In this document: positions 11,155-23,729 of the stretch, one piece after another
Numbering within the stretch: position 1 is the first letter of the stretch
Layout of the letters: each line of letters begins with the position of its first letter
Source: Ambrosia x helenae
Taxonomy: Eukaryota; Streptophyta; Magnoliopsida; Asterales; Asteraceae
Length of the DNA stretch: 64,000 nt
NCBI GenBank assembly: GCA_030844895.1
Contig: CM061224.1
Location: 72,796,567 to 72,860,566, forward strand
Direction: 5' to 3'
The notes under the pieces: generated by a model
The model's input: only the letters and a program-made list of their open reading frames with translations
What the model was told of the DNA's origin: nothing
Databases searched by the model: none
Made by a program: the position numbers and the translations under genes

Positions 11155-12670
11155 ATCTGTAACACCCCAACCGATGGCGGAAACATCGGGGTGCCACGTA
11201 TTGATGATTGTTCAGTAGCTCATGGTGAATAATAGATTCCATTAAATGATTTAAATGAATTACATACAATAGTTCTAGAATTTGTACATCAAATTGAATG
11301 AAACTATACACATATCTTCAAGCATCAATACAAATCTTCAAGTAAATAGAACCTGAAACATGTTAAGTTGAAAATGTTTTGGGTCAACAAAAGTTGGTGA
11401 GAATTACATAGGTTTTTGATGATTGAATAAAATGTTGTGCAATTCATGTGTCATGTCAATCTAGTCCATATGTGAGAACATACTAGAAATAAATCGAGTG
11501 CATAATCAACCCTGATGACTGTTATAAAATGATACATACCATACGCTCATGGTCCAATAATGTTATACGATAACAAACACCCACGTAACCTTTGTAGGAG
11601 GCACGTATCCGGGTGGGATTGTCAGTCCAATAGATCTATCAATGTTTACCGCCGGCTTGTACGGAGTTAATGATTATGCTAGAATGGTGCTTACTCTAAT
11701 CATGCTCAAGACATAATGCAACATAGAAAACACATAGACACATTGATGATTGAATTGCATAAATGATGTTGTAACATGTTTCACCCCAAAAATGGTGATA
11801 AATAGAAAAGGGGCTATGTAAAACTCACCTTGGTAAAATGTTATATCTGTTGAGAATTGTGTTGACCAAATGTATCAAGTATCACCCTAAAATGAGGTAA
11901 TAAATATGTCTAAGTCTAACAAGTCTACAAATGTTTAAGTTCTAGGGCTTCGAATTTGGGGATAATTGCTCGTTTGATTAACATTAAAAATATTCGCCAA
12001 TTGAGAGAAATTTAGTAAATGAATAACCAAAAATCTTTTTATGAAATTTAAATTTAAGATGGTCACAATAATGTGTTTAAAGTATAAAAATAATTTTTAC
12101 AAAATTATTTTCCTTAAAATAGATTTTTAAAATCTATTTATTACAAATTGTCAAACTCTAACTTTAATATTTAAAAATACTAAAATTAAAGAATTTCTAT
12201 TTTAAAAATCATATTTCTGTTCTAAATGGTTAAAAATAATTTGTATAAAATTTTGGTGCAAAAATGATGAAAATTGGATTTATTATGATTTAATTATGAT
12301 TAAATCTAACAAAAATTGATTAAAAATATAAAATAAATGATTTTACTGAATTAAAAATTATTTCAGTAAAGTTTAATGTTATAAAAACTTAGAATAATTT
12401 TTGTGGAAATTAATAAGATCGTTTTGATATTTTTATAGATTTTTATAAATAAAATAGAATAAACTTGATTTAATTATTATATATATTAAATAAATAAATT
12501 TCTGAAATCTAAAAAATTGTAGTTTGAACATTTACATCAGATTCATATAAGATAATTTTTGTAGCATTTTTAAAAGTGTTTTAGTATTTGAAAAATGAAT
12601 TTATGAATTATAAGTAATATATATATATATATATTTTGATAAACAAAAGAGGAAAAATAAAGAACAAAAA

Positions 12671-12743
12671 GGTTGGGGCAGCCGGGTTTCGAACCCGCGT
12701 CTGCTGGGAAACAAGGCAATAACACAACCACTTGGTCTAGACC
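12671..12743 (-). other. tRNA-like segment, right LTR of A (copy of 7926-7998)
   Basis: Same A- and B-box layout as in the left LTR. Confidence 0.5.
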
Positions 12744-13368
12744 TGTGGTTGTGTTTAGATTCAGTTTGCTTAAATAATAAATGTTAACTGTGTTGATGTT
12801 CTTCCCCAAATAAACATCAATCGAGCCCTAGATTTATAATCGTTTGATTTACACAACAATAACCCAATTAATCATAGGGTTATTGTTGTGTGTATGCCGA
12901 ATAACAAAACCCACGAGAAAAACAGAACTTACAAAGCTGATTTGATTAAGAACGATCGGTCAAGCCAAAAAGTCAAACGCGATCAAAATAATAATTTTTA
13001 GATTGATTGGAAGAGAATTGAGGGTTGGGAAAAGAGTATGAGCGAGTTGAAATGACTGAGGAGCGTTCAATTTATAGTATAACGATCTGGGATGAATAAT
13101 TGGTAAGGTTGACCCACATTGAAGTCCATACGCGTTAGAATTAAATTGGTAATAATTGGTGATTAATCAACGTGTTTTAGAGTCATAGAAAGGCCGAAGA
13201 TTGTGGTTTCCATGTTAATTAGTTCATAAACGCGCGAATTAAGGTTAATCACTATGGCATGTTTTTTTGTATCTGGTTCATCTTTCTGTTCGCTGCATAC
13301 ACAGCAGATAAGACAAAAGGGAAAAAGTGGGCTTTTATATATTTTAGGTTGGATTTAAAACCAACTAG

Positions 13369-13441
13369 GGGTGTGGCCCAGGTGGTGTAGCGTGTGTGTG
13401 TGGTGTGAAAAGGTCTCCGGTTCGAATCCCGGCTCAGACCC
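13369..13441 (+). other. tRNA-like segment, right LTR of A (copy of 8623-8695)
   Basis: Same A- and B-box layout and the same acceptor-like ends as in the left LTR. Confidence 0.5.
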
Positions 13442-13609
13442 TTATTATTCCTTTTTTTTTTTTAAACAGAACGTAGAGAGGGGGGGTTTGGGCTGGTGAT
13501 GGGGTTGGGCCAGTTGGGCTGGGCTCCAGGAATTTGTAAAGGGCTTAAGGGGTTCTTGGGTTTGAGTTAAACAATTTAAATAGGTTAACATCTAGATTAA
13601 TGTTATGAC

Positions 13610-13653
<44 letters not shown>

Positions 13654-13797
13654 ATTATTATTATATATATATATATATATATATATAAGTTGTGTGGTAG
13701 GAAAAACTTAGGCACGCTATATAATGAACGTTAAAATAAAAATATATATATAAAGTACGTTTAGAATTTGGGAAAAATTTTGCGGTGTTACATACTC

Positions 13798-13954
13798 CAC
13801 CTTGACTTTAGCACAAGTCAAGCATTTGCTCACATAGGAGGCTATATCAGCCTTCATGTTTGGCCACCAGTAGAGTATCTTTAAATCCTGATACATCTTG
13901 TCGGGGCCTGGGTGAACAGAATAACGGGATTTGTGAGCTTCATCCAAGACAAGC
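13798..13954 (-). pseudogene. Integrase H2C2 zinc-binding domain of element G
   Basis: A minus-strand piece of pol lying between nested elements A and B. Visible are EAHKSRYSVHPG with both histidines, YWWPNMKADI, and KCLTCAKVK with both cysteines, which make the HHCC domain before the gypsy integrase core. It continues from the RNase H part near 37394 on the far side of element B and leads to the core at 6414 on the far side of element A. This proves all three pieces come from one element. Confidence 0.9.
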
Positions 13955-14836
13955 TGTGACATCCGTCACCTCCATCTTTAATCAATTGTCAAATTTAGTC
14001 CCTATACTTTTCAACGTTGTCAAATTTATTAAAACGTGAGTTACTTTTAAATCGTAAATTTAAACGCTTACTGAATGTGTGAATTTTAGTCGAAACTTAC
14101 GAAATACAAACTCAATTAGTTATTTGATTAGTTAAGATAAAAAGTTTAAGTTCTAAAAAGTTTGGTTTTGGTTAAAGTTAAAACTTAGCTAGTATTGTTA
14201 AGTTTTATAAAAGAATTTCTAACCAAGTTACACGTAAAATTAACCAAGTTAAACTAGAGGGACTGGTTCTACCAATAATCAAAAAAACTTTAAAAACTCA
14301 ATCCCTTCCCCCTCTATCCCGTTTTACCGACAAACAATAAAACATGATTTTTATGATGCATTTAACCTATTTTATGGTGTAGTTACTCATTCTCCACCTC
14401 TTCCTTTCAGTTACAAGCAGTTGAATACGTTACAAACGCGTTTAAACAAACTTTAATCGAAATCTTCAATAGGTAACCGCCGGAATTATATTTTTGAATC
14501 AATAAAGCGTTTTAGCCAAACAACTATACAAATACTTGATGCCAAACTATTCCTGCACATTGACACTTTATAAACCCACAAAAAACACGTCAGAAAAAGC
14601 GTTAATCGGCCCTTGCATAATTCGGATTTTGCACCTTGATTCGATCATCATACCACTTTATAAGCCATTGATTCTTATGCCATTTTACTCCTTAATCGAC
14701 CTCTATAAAACCCTCTATTACAGATTTGTTACTGTGTCTTGTTTGGGTTTATTGAGTTTAAGTTAGGGTTAGAGTTTATAAGCATTTGGGGAAGATGATA
14801 AACACTCATGAATTGTTAAATATTATTTGGTTTCAA

Positions 14837-14909
14837 TTTAGTCTAGTGGTGTTGTTGTTGTGTTTCCCACATAAAGAACCGGGTTCGAACCTTGGAAACC
14901 ACGGTTCTG
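14837..14909 (+). other. tRNA-like segment in LTR1 of element B
   Basis: A-box-like TTTAGTCTAGTGGTGTTG is followed by B-box CCGGGTTCGAACCTTGG and then a T-rich stretch. Looks tRNA-derived. Confidence 0.45.
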
Positions 14910-16515
14910 GGTATATATTTTTTTAAATCTTATTTTCTTTTATTTATTCTTTATTGTTATACATTAATCATAGAATATTTATAGAAAATCCATATTTTGT
15001 CCAAAAATTATAAACATTTAATGGTAGACTCTTGACACCTCCTAGAAAATTATTTTATTTTTATTTTCTGGAAAATATTTTATTTCGTAATTTTTATTAA
15101 TTTAAGTTGTTTAAATCGTATTTAATTGATTAAAAATTCATTTTTAATCTCAATTTTTTTGATAAATTATTTCTAATTATCATGAACTAAAATAAAAATT
15201 ATTATTGGTTCGAAAAACATTTATTTTTATTGATTTTCCTATTTTTAATCATTTAAACATGATTTAAATTTATTAAATCAGATTTAAATACAAATAAATT
15301 GAGAAAAATTTATAAGAAAATTATTTTCATTGAATTACATTAGAAAGCATTCATTTTCTATAAATAAAATAATATTTTTAGATCATATCTTGTATTTTTA
15401 GTCTTATTCATGTTTAATTAGACATAATTAATCATTTATTTATGTTATTTAACATCTATTTTATAAACTTTTCTTATAAAATAGAAATCTTCTTGTGTTT
15501 GAAAGTCTTAATTCTTATTTGTTTGGGTCATTGTGTAACTCATAATTAATTGTTCAAATATTTATGATTATTGCATTTATTTACAATAATTTAGTTAAAG
15601 TAATTAACTAAATTATTTTGTCTTAATTTTTTAAAACATATTTTTAACTAAATATTCAATTGGTAATATTTAGATTACTAAATCATTACCATAGATTTTT
15701 ATCATATTATTTTTGTGATACATATTAAATTGTTTATCGCAAAAACTCTAATTCCCCAAATCAACTTAGTAAACCCTAATGCCTTAGAACCCTAGAGACC
15801 TTAGACGTTTTAACTCACTTTCCTCATTAGTATTGTTATACATATATATAGGTTGAATTCTTTCGAATTCCCAAGCTTATTTTATGACGATTTTGGTTTG
15901 GATTTGTCGCGCTTCACAAAACTGTGAGTATATCTTCCCCTTTCTTCATGTTTTACACTTTCGGGGTAACTCATGTACGCTTATTACTTTACTCACTTAA
16001 TCATGTTTTATTCTATATTCACAATCGCAATTCTTGTATGTGTTTTACTTGTTGATCGCTGATAGTGTGTACTTATGACCTTAATCAATAACCCGGTGTG
16101 GGCCTAGCATAGCAATAAATAGTACTATAGTATCTACCCCTTGTTGACTTACGTGTTCGAGTTAAGTCCTTGGTTATTGTTATGTATGAACGATCTTCTC
16201 TTGTCGTTTACTATATATAATCATACTATTGGGCGAATACTATACATATATACTAGATATCCCATTATTCTTGGATATCATTTCTAATCTAAGGCTTGAT
16301 TTTGGTTGACATTTGTACATAGCTTGAACACTAAATTGTAGACAGTATAACACGTGAATTGCGAAACTCTTTTTCTACTCTATGTATTCAAACAGGGTAT
16401 GCTCACCAATACATTTTCTATTGACGAATACTATTTTCGTACATGTTTCAGGTTATTTATGAGATGACTTTTAAGCTTTTGGAATCTTACTTAGATTTTG
16501 GATTCATTGTATTTT

Positions 16516-16786
16516 GCCCATCCAGAGCTCACGGTTTTATTTTTGGTTGCCCAAGTGGAGACTTCCCAGGAGGTCACCCATCCTGATACTACTCCCACCT
16601 GAGCACGCTTAACTGTGGAGTTCTCCTCTCATCCACTAGCATTAAGCCCAAAACGCGTTGGTGATTTTAAGAGGCTTTGGATTACTTATGAACCAAGGAT
16701 CTCTCCTGGCCACGGCCGATGTGGGATTTGCCTAGGGTGTCATACAAAGGTCCATGTTAATCTTCTCAGAAATTAGTACTGTTACA
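16516..16786 (-). repeat. Cassandra LTR a (truncated at left)
   Basis: Begins within the LTR at GCCCATCCAGAGCTC. Its other end carries about 42 unusual extra bases before GTTACA. Confidence 0.8.
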
Positions 16787-16872
16787 ATCACCCCCCCCCC
16801 TTAGGGACTCATCGTGCTCGATGAGGTTTGCCCCACCATCCCGAACGGCACAGGAGTGGCTCTGATACCATT

Positions 16873-17154
16873 TGTAACATCCGGCCCCTCTCACCACCAA
16901 TATTGTCCGCTTTGCCCCGATGGATTGCCCATCTAGAGCTCACGGATTTTTTTTTGGTTGCCCAGTGGAGACTTCCCAGGAGGTCACCCATCCTGAAATT
17001 TCTCCCACCTGAGCACGCTTAACTGTGGAGTTCTCCTCTCATCCACTAACATTAAGCCCCAAAACGCGTTTGTGATTTAAAAGGCAAGACATTACTTATG
17101 AACCAAGGAACTCTCCTGTCCACGACCGATGTGGGATTTTCCAGGGGTGTCACA
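16873..17154 (-). repeat. Cassandra LTR b
   Basis: Starts TGTAACATCCGG and ends GGGTGTCACA. Complete, with the 5S-like segment on the minus strand. The complement of the primer site, GCTCTGATACCA, lies just to its left. Confidence 0.85.
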
Positions 17155-17236
17155 TTCACCCCCGTTAGAGTCTCATCGTCCCTGATGAGGTATGCACCCA
17201 CCATCCGAACGGCACAGGAGTGGCTCTGATACCATC

Positions 17237-17506
17237 TGTAACACCCCAGGAAAATCCCACATCGGTCGTGGCCAGGAGAGATCCTTGGTTCATAAGTAAT
17301 GTCTTGCCTCTTAAATCACCAACGCGTTTTGGGGCTCAATCTTAGTGGATGAGACGAGAACTCCACAGTTAAGCGTGCTTATGTGGGAGAAATTTCAGGA
17401 TGGGTGACCTCCTGGGAAGTCTCCACTTGGGCAACCAAAAACAAATCCGTGAGCTCTGGATGGGCAAAGCGGACAATATTGATGATGAGAGGGGCGGGGT
17501 GTTACA
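17237..17506 (+). repeat. Cassandra LTR c (plus strand, complete)
   Basis: Starts TGTAACACCCCAGG and ends GGGGTGTTACA. The 5S-like part spans about 17355-17430. It is followed at 17509-17520 by an intact TGGTATCAGAGC primer site. Confidence 0.9.
17355..17430 (+). promoter_or_regulatory. 5S rRNA-like pol III promoter segment of Cassandra LTR c
   Basis: GAACTCCACAGTTAAGCGTG and GGATGGGTGACCTCCTGGGA closely resemble the 3' half of plant 5S rRNA, which contains the A box, intermediate element and C box. Known from the family to support pol III transcription; activity here is inferred. Confidence 0.8.
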
Positions 17507-17590
17507 GATGGTATCAGAGCCACTCCTGTGCCGTTTGGGATGGTGAGTGCATACCTCATCAGGGACTATGAGACTCTAATAGGGGGTGAA

Positions 17591-17805
17591 TGTGACACCC
17601 TAGGAAAATCCCACATCGGCCGTGGCCAGGAGAGATCCTTGGTTCATATGTAATCTCTTGCCTCTTAAATCACCAACGCATTTTGGGCTTAATGCTAGTG
17701 GATGAGAGGAGAACTCCACAGTTAAGCGTGCTCAGGTGGGAGTAGTATCAGGATGGGTGACCTCTTGGGAAGTCTCCATCGGGGCGACCAAAAACAAATC
17801 CGTGA
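17591..17805 (+). repeat. Cassandra LTR d (plus strand, cut short)
   Basis: Starts TGTGACACCC after a purine-rich AATAGGGGGTGAA. It breaks off in the AACAAATCCGTGA block, where a minus-strand copy begins. Confidence 0.85.
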
Positions 17806-18087
17806 TGTAACATCCGGCCCCTCTCACCACCAATATTGTCCGCTTTGCCGCGATGGGTTGCCCATCCAGAGCTCACGGATTTGTTTTTGGTCGCCCCGGT
17901 GGAGACTTCCCAGGAGGTCACCCATCCTGATACTACTCCCACCTGAGCACGCTTAACTGTGGAGTTCTCCTCTCATCCACTAGCATTACGCCCAAAACGC
18001 GTTGGTGATTTAAGAGACAAGACATTACTTATGAACCAAGGATCTCTCCTGGCCACGGCCGATGTGGGATTTTCCAGGGGTGTCACA
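17806..18087 (-). repeat. Cassandra LTR e
   Basis: Starts TGTAACATCCGG and ends TGTCACA. Complete. Confidence 0.85.
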
Positions 18088-18170
18088 TTCACCCCCGTTA
18101 GAGTCTCATCGTCCCTGATGAGGTATGCACCCACCATCCCGAACGGCACAGGAGTGGCTCTGATACCATC

Positions 18171-18452
18171 TGTAACATCCGGCCTCTCTCACCACCAATA
18201 TTGTCCGCTTTGCCCCGATGGGTTGCCCATCCAGAGCTCTCGGATTTGTTTTTGGTCGCCCCGGTGGAGACTTCCCAGGAGGTCACCCATCCTGATACTA
18301 CTCCCACCTGAGCACGCTTAACTGTGGAGTTCTCCTCTCATCCACTAGCATTAAGCCCAAAACGCGTTGGTGATTTAAGAGGCAAGACATTACTTATGAA
18401 CCAAGGATCTCTCCTGGCCACAGCCGATGTGGGATTTTCCTGGGGTGTCACA
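18171..18452 (-). repeat. Cassandra LTR f
   Basis: Complete copy ending GGGGTGTCACA, directly joined to the resumed element B LTR. An internal segment with primer-site complement lies at 18088-18170. Confidence 0.85.
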
Positions 18453-18502
18453 GTCACTACGTGGCACCACGATGATTCCGCCATCGGTTGGGTGTCACAG
18501 AT

Positions 18503-18514
18503 TGGTATCACAGC
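18503..18514 (+). other. Primer binding site of element B
   Basis: TGGTATCACAGC, one base from the standard TGGTATCAGAGC. The leader after it (GGTTATAGGGAATTAGG) is shared with element A. Confidence 0.85.
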
Positions 18515-21500
18515 CATGGTTATAGGGAATTAGGTTATTAGAATGCCTTTTAGCCTAGTCTATAACTAAGCTTACATTCACGAGTCCTCTCGTGTATATA
18601 TTTCTTTATTCTTATATTTTCTTTCAATATATTTTCGCTATGTTTCTTTCTCGTTATTCTTTCGGTGTTTTGTTTGGAGAAGAAGACACCCGTATTTCAC
18701 AAATGAAATGATATCACCAAGTTAGGAGTGACATCCATACCTTGATGATCTCTATATGTTATACATCTTTGGAATATATCTTTGAGATAGGAATGACATC
18801 CACACCTCAAAGAGTATTTCCTTCAAATGAAACTTAACCACTAAGCTGGGAGTGATATCCTTAACTTAGTGACTGGTTTCATTCCACCGTAGTTTTCAAT
18901 TTTGAAATACATCTTTGAGTTAGGAGTGAATTCCACATCTCAAGAATCTATTTCTACATCTCGTTTTTAATCCCGCTAAAGTTTTGGAATTCACTAGTAA
19001 TGGGGCACTTGCAATCTGGAAGGGTGAGCGCCTGTATCCTGAGTTTTCTGTCTAGGCTAGTATTTCGTATAAATCCCAATCAGACAAGGGACCCGTATAC
19101 CTACCTGGGAACTCTTGGGATGAGCATTCACTTATAGGCTAAAGTACGCCCCCACAAGTCACTAGGAAATTTCAAATACTTGAGTTAGTCAAAGTTTCCT
19201 ATGGAAGCAATTCCAATGTTTTATATCATTGATATTTATGTTTGTTTATCATTTGAAAACTCAATTTAATCACTTGCTATTTCATATGCCATTGATCATT
19301 CGCTTTTGGATTTCTTATCATAACTATTAAAACTTTTTTTGTTTGTTATATTATCGCATTAGAGCTTACACTATTTCACTTATGCTTTGTGACTTTTACA
19401 CTATAAGGTATTACTCTTTTTGCGTTAAAACATTTTTACCCATGACTTAAGTTTTAAACTATGTGTTTAATTCGACCACATCCTGATTTTAGTAATGTTG
19501 CGTCATCATATAGTAAAAAATGAACATGGTTTCCCAAACTTATTATTCAACCCGTTTTATATCTTCATGTTTACAAACTTACTTGATCGAAGTCACATTA
19601 TATACCTAAATTATGACTTTTTGTATCCGCCTATGCACCCACAATACTCTCAACACAATAAATCCTCATATACCTAATACTAATATAGCTACACACAGCC
19701 GCCTAAGCCATAGCCAACTACCATAAGTTAGCACTTCTTAGTCAGGCTAAACTCATACATAAATGCCTACCTACACGATACGCACTAGTACACTATTCTC
19801 TAAAACAATTAACTTCACAACTTATCATGTATGTCTTTTCACAAAGCCTATTCGCCAGATTAGTACACACTTTATATACACCTTTTGCCTTGAAACAAGT
19901 AGCCGCTATGAGCCCAAAGAGATGCCTTAACGATCCTTACAAACAAATGATCTTTCAATGTATAAATTTCATAAACGTTTGACAATTAAAAGGTTTCAAG
20001 TTTACCCAGTCCTAACGGGTAACACATAGATTTTCTCAAACATTTCATAACAAATAAAAATTTTCGACTTTAATGAGATTTCAACCTACAAGTTAAAGAA
20101 ATGTTTAAATACATAAAATTCTATTTTCCAAAATTCGTCAAGGCATCTGGGATCATTCACAACCTCATACCTGTCCTACCCATACCTTTCAAATATTACC
20201 AAGGAGATTCAACTCAACCCCTATCAATTCTCTTGCTGTGACTCGATCTTCCTTAAAAAAAAACTTAAAGTTTCCTTTAAGAAATGTTATATTTATAAGC
20301 TTTTCACAACCACGTTATTTTGAAACCATGAACTTTCTTAAATATTGGGAATCTATTCGTATTACATACGTTGATTTTTATCATTCACGCCATTTTAAAT
20401 CTTGGTCTTTTGAAACACATTAGATTTACACATACTTCATGAAATGGTTTCATCTTGCATTTTATAAACTTGTATTGCATATTTTACAAGGCAAATGTAA
20501 ATCTGCTTGTTTTCATATAACGGATCCAATATATGTTTCGGGAAAAGAAACTTGCGACTGATAATATGCCTTATAACACTTTTCAACTCGACTTCTCATA
20601 AACACATGAAAATGTGTACTTACGAAATCTTTTCAAGTGAACCTGTTTTGAACCTAAAACATTCTTCGGTTTCTAAAAAGTTATCCTCATACATTACTAC
20701 TATTCTTTCAACTATAACACAAAGTTTGAGTAAACTACATTCTTGATAAACAAAAATTTATATTTTACACTTGCACTCTTTCAGTCAAAACTTTTGGTCT
20801 AACAAAACGATGGACATATCCTCATCGGAATGTTGCTAAATGCCTTTTATCCTATGGTGCATATATGCAAAATTACAAAATTTTAACTCGCATGCCAGTA
20901 GGCTATACACCTATTCCGTGCACTCTCATTTGCAGTAAATTTCATTATTTTATTCTTACACCATTTTATTTATAGTTATGTTCGCACATTATCCTATTTA
21001 TAATTATTCTCGTATTATTCCTTTATTGGTTGTTATTCTCACACGTTATTTGCAATTATTCTCGCACTAGTTATTAGTAGTTATTCTTACAACACTGATT
21101 TTGAGCATTAATTCAACTCGTTTACTTTCATTTTGTGCAATTGTGCGATTTACTCGATTTATATTATACTATTCTTTCAATCGAAATTTTATGCTATAAT
21201 TATATACTTACATGAACGCATATTTGGTATGCATATATTTTTTTTTTGTTTTGAGCAAGACCCTGTTATACTTTACATTATTTTGTTCATCATCATGGCC
21301 AATGAACATACTAGTTGATAACTCGTATGAGATCAAAGCCAGTGCCCACGCACGACTCGGGTTAGAATACTCCAACCTGAGGGGAACAGTGAAATTCTCG
21401 GAGTTTATCAATATCGGTGTTTAGAGCCCAACGATGTGAACAGAAATTTACCGGTTAAGGGTGAACCCGAAAGGTGAAGAACCTCTAACCATGTGTTTAT

Positions 21501-22100
21501 ACTTACATGTTATTCTCATTACGGTTAAAGGGTAAACCCGAAAGGGAAGGACCTCTAACCGTGTCATTTTTTCATTGCAATATCGTTTACTTAACATATT
21601 TTGGTTGCACGCATTTGTTTCTTGTATTACTTATGTTAGTTTTATGGAAAAGCATAACACCCTAGTGTAAGGTAAATCGATGATTACAATCCGGAACGCA
21701 ATCATAGATTTACAGGTACATGGGGGTGGTGTGTGATTCTACTTAGGCTATTGGTAGACAATCAGTACGAGTCCAAACTATCAGTAGTGTGGTGGGTTAG
21801 CTGCAGTACACCCTATATATAAGCACGAGCGATACTGCGGGAGCGGACTAGGAGTTTGACCAAGAACCTACCTCATTATTTTCTATTGCGTATTGGGCTA
21901 TTTAATAGTGTTGGGCCTGACCTCTTTAATAGGTCATTGACCAACGGCTATCATATTCGATAAGAACGTTTCACATAAGCTTCAATTCGTTTTCTTGGAG
22001 CCTTTCTTTTAACCACCTCTACAGAAAACGCAAACTTTGTGTACTCTTACACTCTCGCTTATTTGAAACCTCCACTTGAAAAAAACTTCGAGACGAAATT
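18515..22100 (+). other. Internal region of element B, no coding potential recognised
   Basis: About 3.6 kb with only short frames. Segments 18500-18545 and about 19000-19150 match the element A internal region (read on A's minus strand), showing common origin. Otherwise AT-rich sequence with no pol motif seen in any frame. A short repeated unit, TTAA(A/-)GGGT followed by AACCCGAAAGG, occurs near 21450-21560. Confidence 0.7.
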
Positions 22101-22117
22101 TTCTAAAGTAGGGGGAT
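22101..22117 (+). other. Polypurine tract of element B
   Basis: TTCTAAAGTAGGGGGAT directly precedes TGTGACATCC of the 3' LTR. It resembles the polypurine tract of element A. Confidence 0.85.
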
Positions 22118-22887
22118 TGTGACATCCGTCACCTCCATCTTTAATCAATTGTCAAATTTAGTCCCTATACTTTTTGACGTTATCGAATTTATTAAAACGT
22201 GAGTTACTTTTAAATCGTAAATTTAAACGCTTACTGAATGTGTGATCTTTAGTCGAAACATACGAAATACAAACTTAATTAGTTATTTGATCAGTTAAGA
22301 TAAAAAGTTTAAGTTCTAAAAAGTTTGGTTTTGGTTAAAGTTAAAACTTAGTTAGTATTGTTAAGTTTTATAAAGGAATTTCTAACCAAGTTACACATAA
22401 AATTAACCAAGTTAAACTAGAGGGACTGGTTCTGCCAATAATAAAAAAAACTTTAAAAACTCAATCCCTTCCCCCTCTATCCCGTTTTCCGATCGGCCAA
22501 GAATCCGGTGACCGGAGTTTTTTCCGGCAAACAATAAAACGTGATTTTTATGGTGCATTTAACCTATTTTATGGTGTAGTTACTCATTCTCCACCTCTTC
22601 CTTTCAGTTACAAGTAGTTGAATACGTTACAAACGCGCTTAAACAAACTTTAATCGAATCTTCAATAGGAAACCACCGGAATTATATTTTTTAATTAATG
22701 AGATGTTTTAGCCGAACAACTATACAAATACTTGATGACAAACTAATCCTGCACATTGACACTTCATAAACCCACAAAAAATACGTCCTAAACACGTCGG
22801 AAAAAGCGTTAATCGGCCCTTGCATAATTCGGATTTTGCACCTTGATTCGATCATCATACTACCTTGTAAGCCATTGATTCTGATGC
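22118..22887 (+). repeat. 3' LTR of element B, first part
   Basis: Begins TGTGACATCCGTCACC like LTR1 and is interrupted after GATGC at 22887 by element C. The rest resumes at 35407. Confidence 0.92.
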
Positions 22888-23565
22888 TGTTGGGTCTGCT
22901 GACCTGGAGAAGAACAGATGATTAGAAAGCCAAAATATGCTAACAGTTTGATCCTTTGAATAAACAGTTTTTACAACTTACTTCTCCCAAAAGACTGCTG
23001 ACTCTAACAACTGTTCTATCCAAACAACTGCTTAACAACTGCTGATACAAAGGACTGCTGAATAAACAACTGATTGTGAACAACTGCTGACTCAAGTACT
23101 GAAGACTAAAGCACTGCTGGAACCAACAGCACTTAGGCTTCAGCAGTGGATACAAGACCATCAGAGTTTTCCTACAACAGCTGTTTACTATCAGTACTTT
23201 CAATGTAACGGTAGTTTGTAATAGGCAAATGTTTATGTTTGTTATTCTGTTAGAGGTCACTGTCTTAGGTGACGTTAGCTTAGGTCATCAGTGTTTTGAG
23301 TCTGTCTATAAATAGAACAGTGCTTGTACTGTTCTATTGCATCACACACACAAACATTCTCTCAGACAAACACTGTGTGATCAGGCTGAGGGGGAGTAAT
23401 TGTACGATTGTAATCTTTTAGATAAATGAAAGCTTTCGATCTGAAAACATTTACTCTCTTGTTTTGATTAACAGTTTATTATTCCGCTGCACTTTCATTC
23501 TATATTCATTTCATTATTATCATATTTAGTTAAACAATCAAAACAATCAAACTCAGATCCTAACA
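22888..23565 (+). repeat. 5' LTR of element C
   Basis: 678 bp, TGTTGGG to CCTAACA. It is 28 bp shorter than the 3' LTR, which has an extra GAAGAACAACTG-type repeat near 34890-34930. Confidence 0.93.
23307..23315 (+). promoter_or_regulatory. TATA box of the element C LTR
   Basis: TATAAATAG in the 5' LTR, with R/U5 downstream. The same box is at about 35149 in the 3' LTR. Confidence 0.65.
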
Positions 23566-23567
23566 AT

Positions 23568-23579
23568 TGGTATCAGAGC
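23568..23579 (+). other. Primer binding site of element C
   Basis: Perfect TGGTATCAGAGC two bases after the LTR end. Confidence 0.92.
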
Positions 23580-23729
23580 TTGGTCAATTAAATTCGATCT
23601 AACAAATCAATTTAATAATCAGCTCACAATTATTGATATCGTTTGTCTGTTGGATTGAAAACAGAGTAATAGTTTAATTTCGTTTCAACCGTTTTTAAAC
23701 AGACTTTGTTTTTTTAAAAAAATCAGAGA

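Larger units (their letters stand above)
6415..13792 (-). mobile_element. Element A: non-autonomous Ty3/gypsy-like LTR element with 2.6-kb LTRs
   Basis: Long direct repeats (6415-9046 and 11158-13792) begin TGTAACACC and end GGTGTTACA. A perfect 5-bp target duplication, TACTC, lies at 6410-6414 and 13793-13797. Primer site and polypurine tract place the 5' end on the right. The 2.1-kb internal region holds an 897-bp tandem duplication and only a gag-like N-terminal remnant; there is no protease, reverse transcriptase or integrase. It sits inside the integrase gene of element G. The two LTRs differ by very few bases, so the insertion is young. Confidence 0.93.
11158..13792 (-). repeat. 5' LTR of element A
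   Basis: 2635 bp, differing from the left copy mainly by short length changes in homopolymers and microsatellites. It carries the same tRNA-like segments and terminal hairpin. Confidence 0.92.
16515..18452. mobile_element. Cassandra TRIM array with 5S rRNA-like LTRs
   Basis: Six LTR copies of about 280 bp, separated by internal segments of about 85 bp that carry the tRNA-Met primer site and a purine-rich tract. The LTRs contain a segment close to the plant 5S rRNA gene (TTAAGCGTGCT and GGATGGGTGACCTCCTGGGA), the hallmark of Cassandra terminal-repeat retrotransposons in miniature. Copies run minus, minus, plus, plus (truncated), minus, minus, with orientation changes at 17237 and 17806. The left copy lacks its terminal 50 or so bases. 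No coding capacity. The array lies inside LTR1 of element B. Confidence 0.9.
13955..18499 (+). repeat. 5' LTR of element B (with Cassandra array inside)
   Basis: Matches LTR2 up to about 16514 (GGATTCATTGTATTT) and again from 18453 (GTCACTACGTGGCACC). The Cassandra array between them replaces about 120 bp that are present in LTR2. A tRNA-like segment lies at 14837-14909. Confidence 0.9.

Noticed and set aside
17959..18321. 120-codon frame and several similar 60-70-codon frames in the 16.8-18.5 kb region
   Set aside because: They are readings through the repeated Cassandra LTRs; the same peptide recurs in each copy and TRIM elements do not code.
20507..20746. Small frames in the internal region of element B (19495, 20238, 20507, 21212)
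   Set aside because: Short, AT-driven, no similarity to gag or pol and no shared frame with element A.
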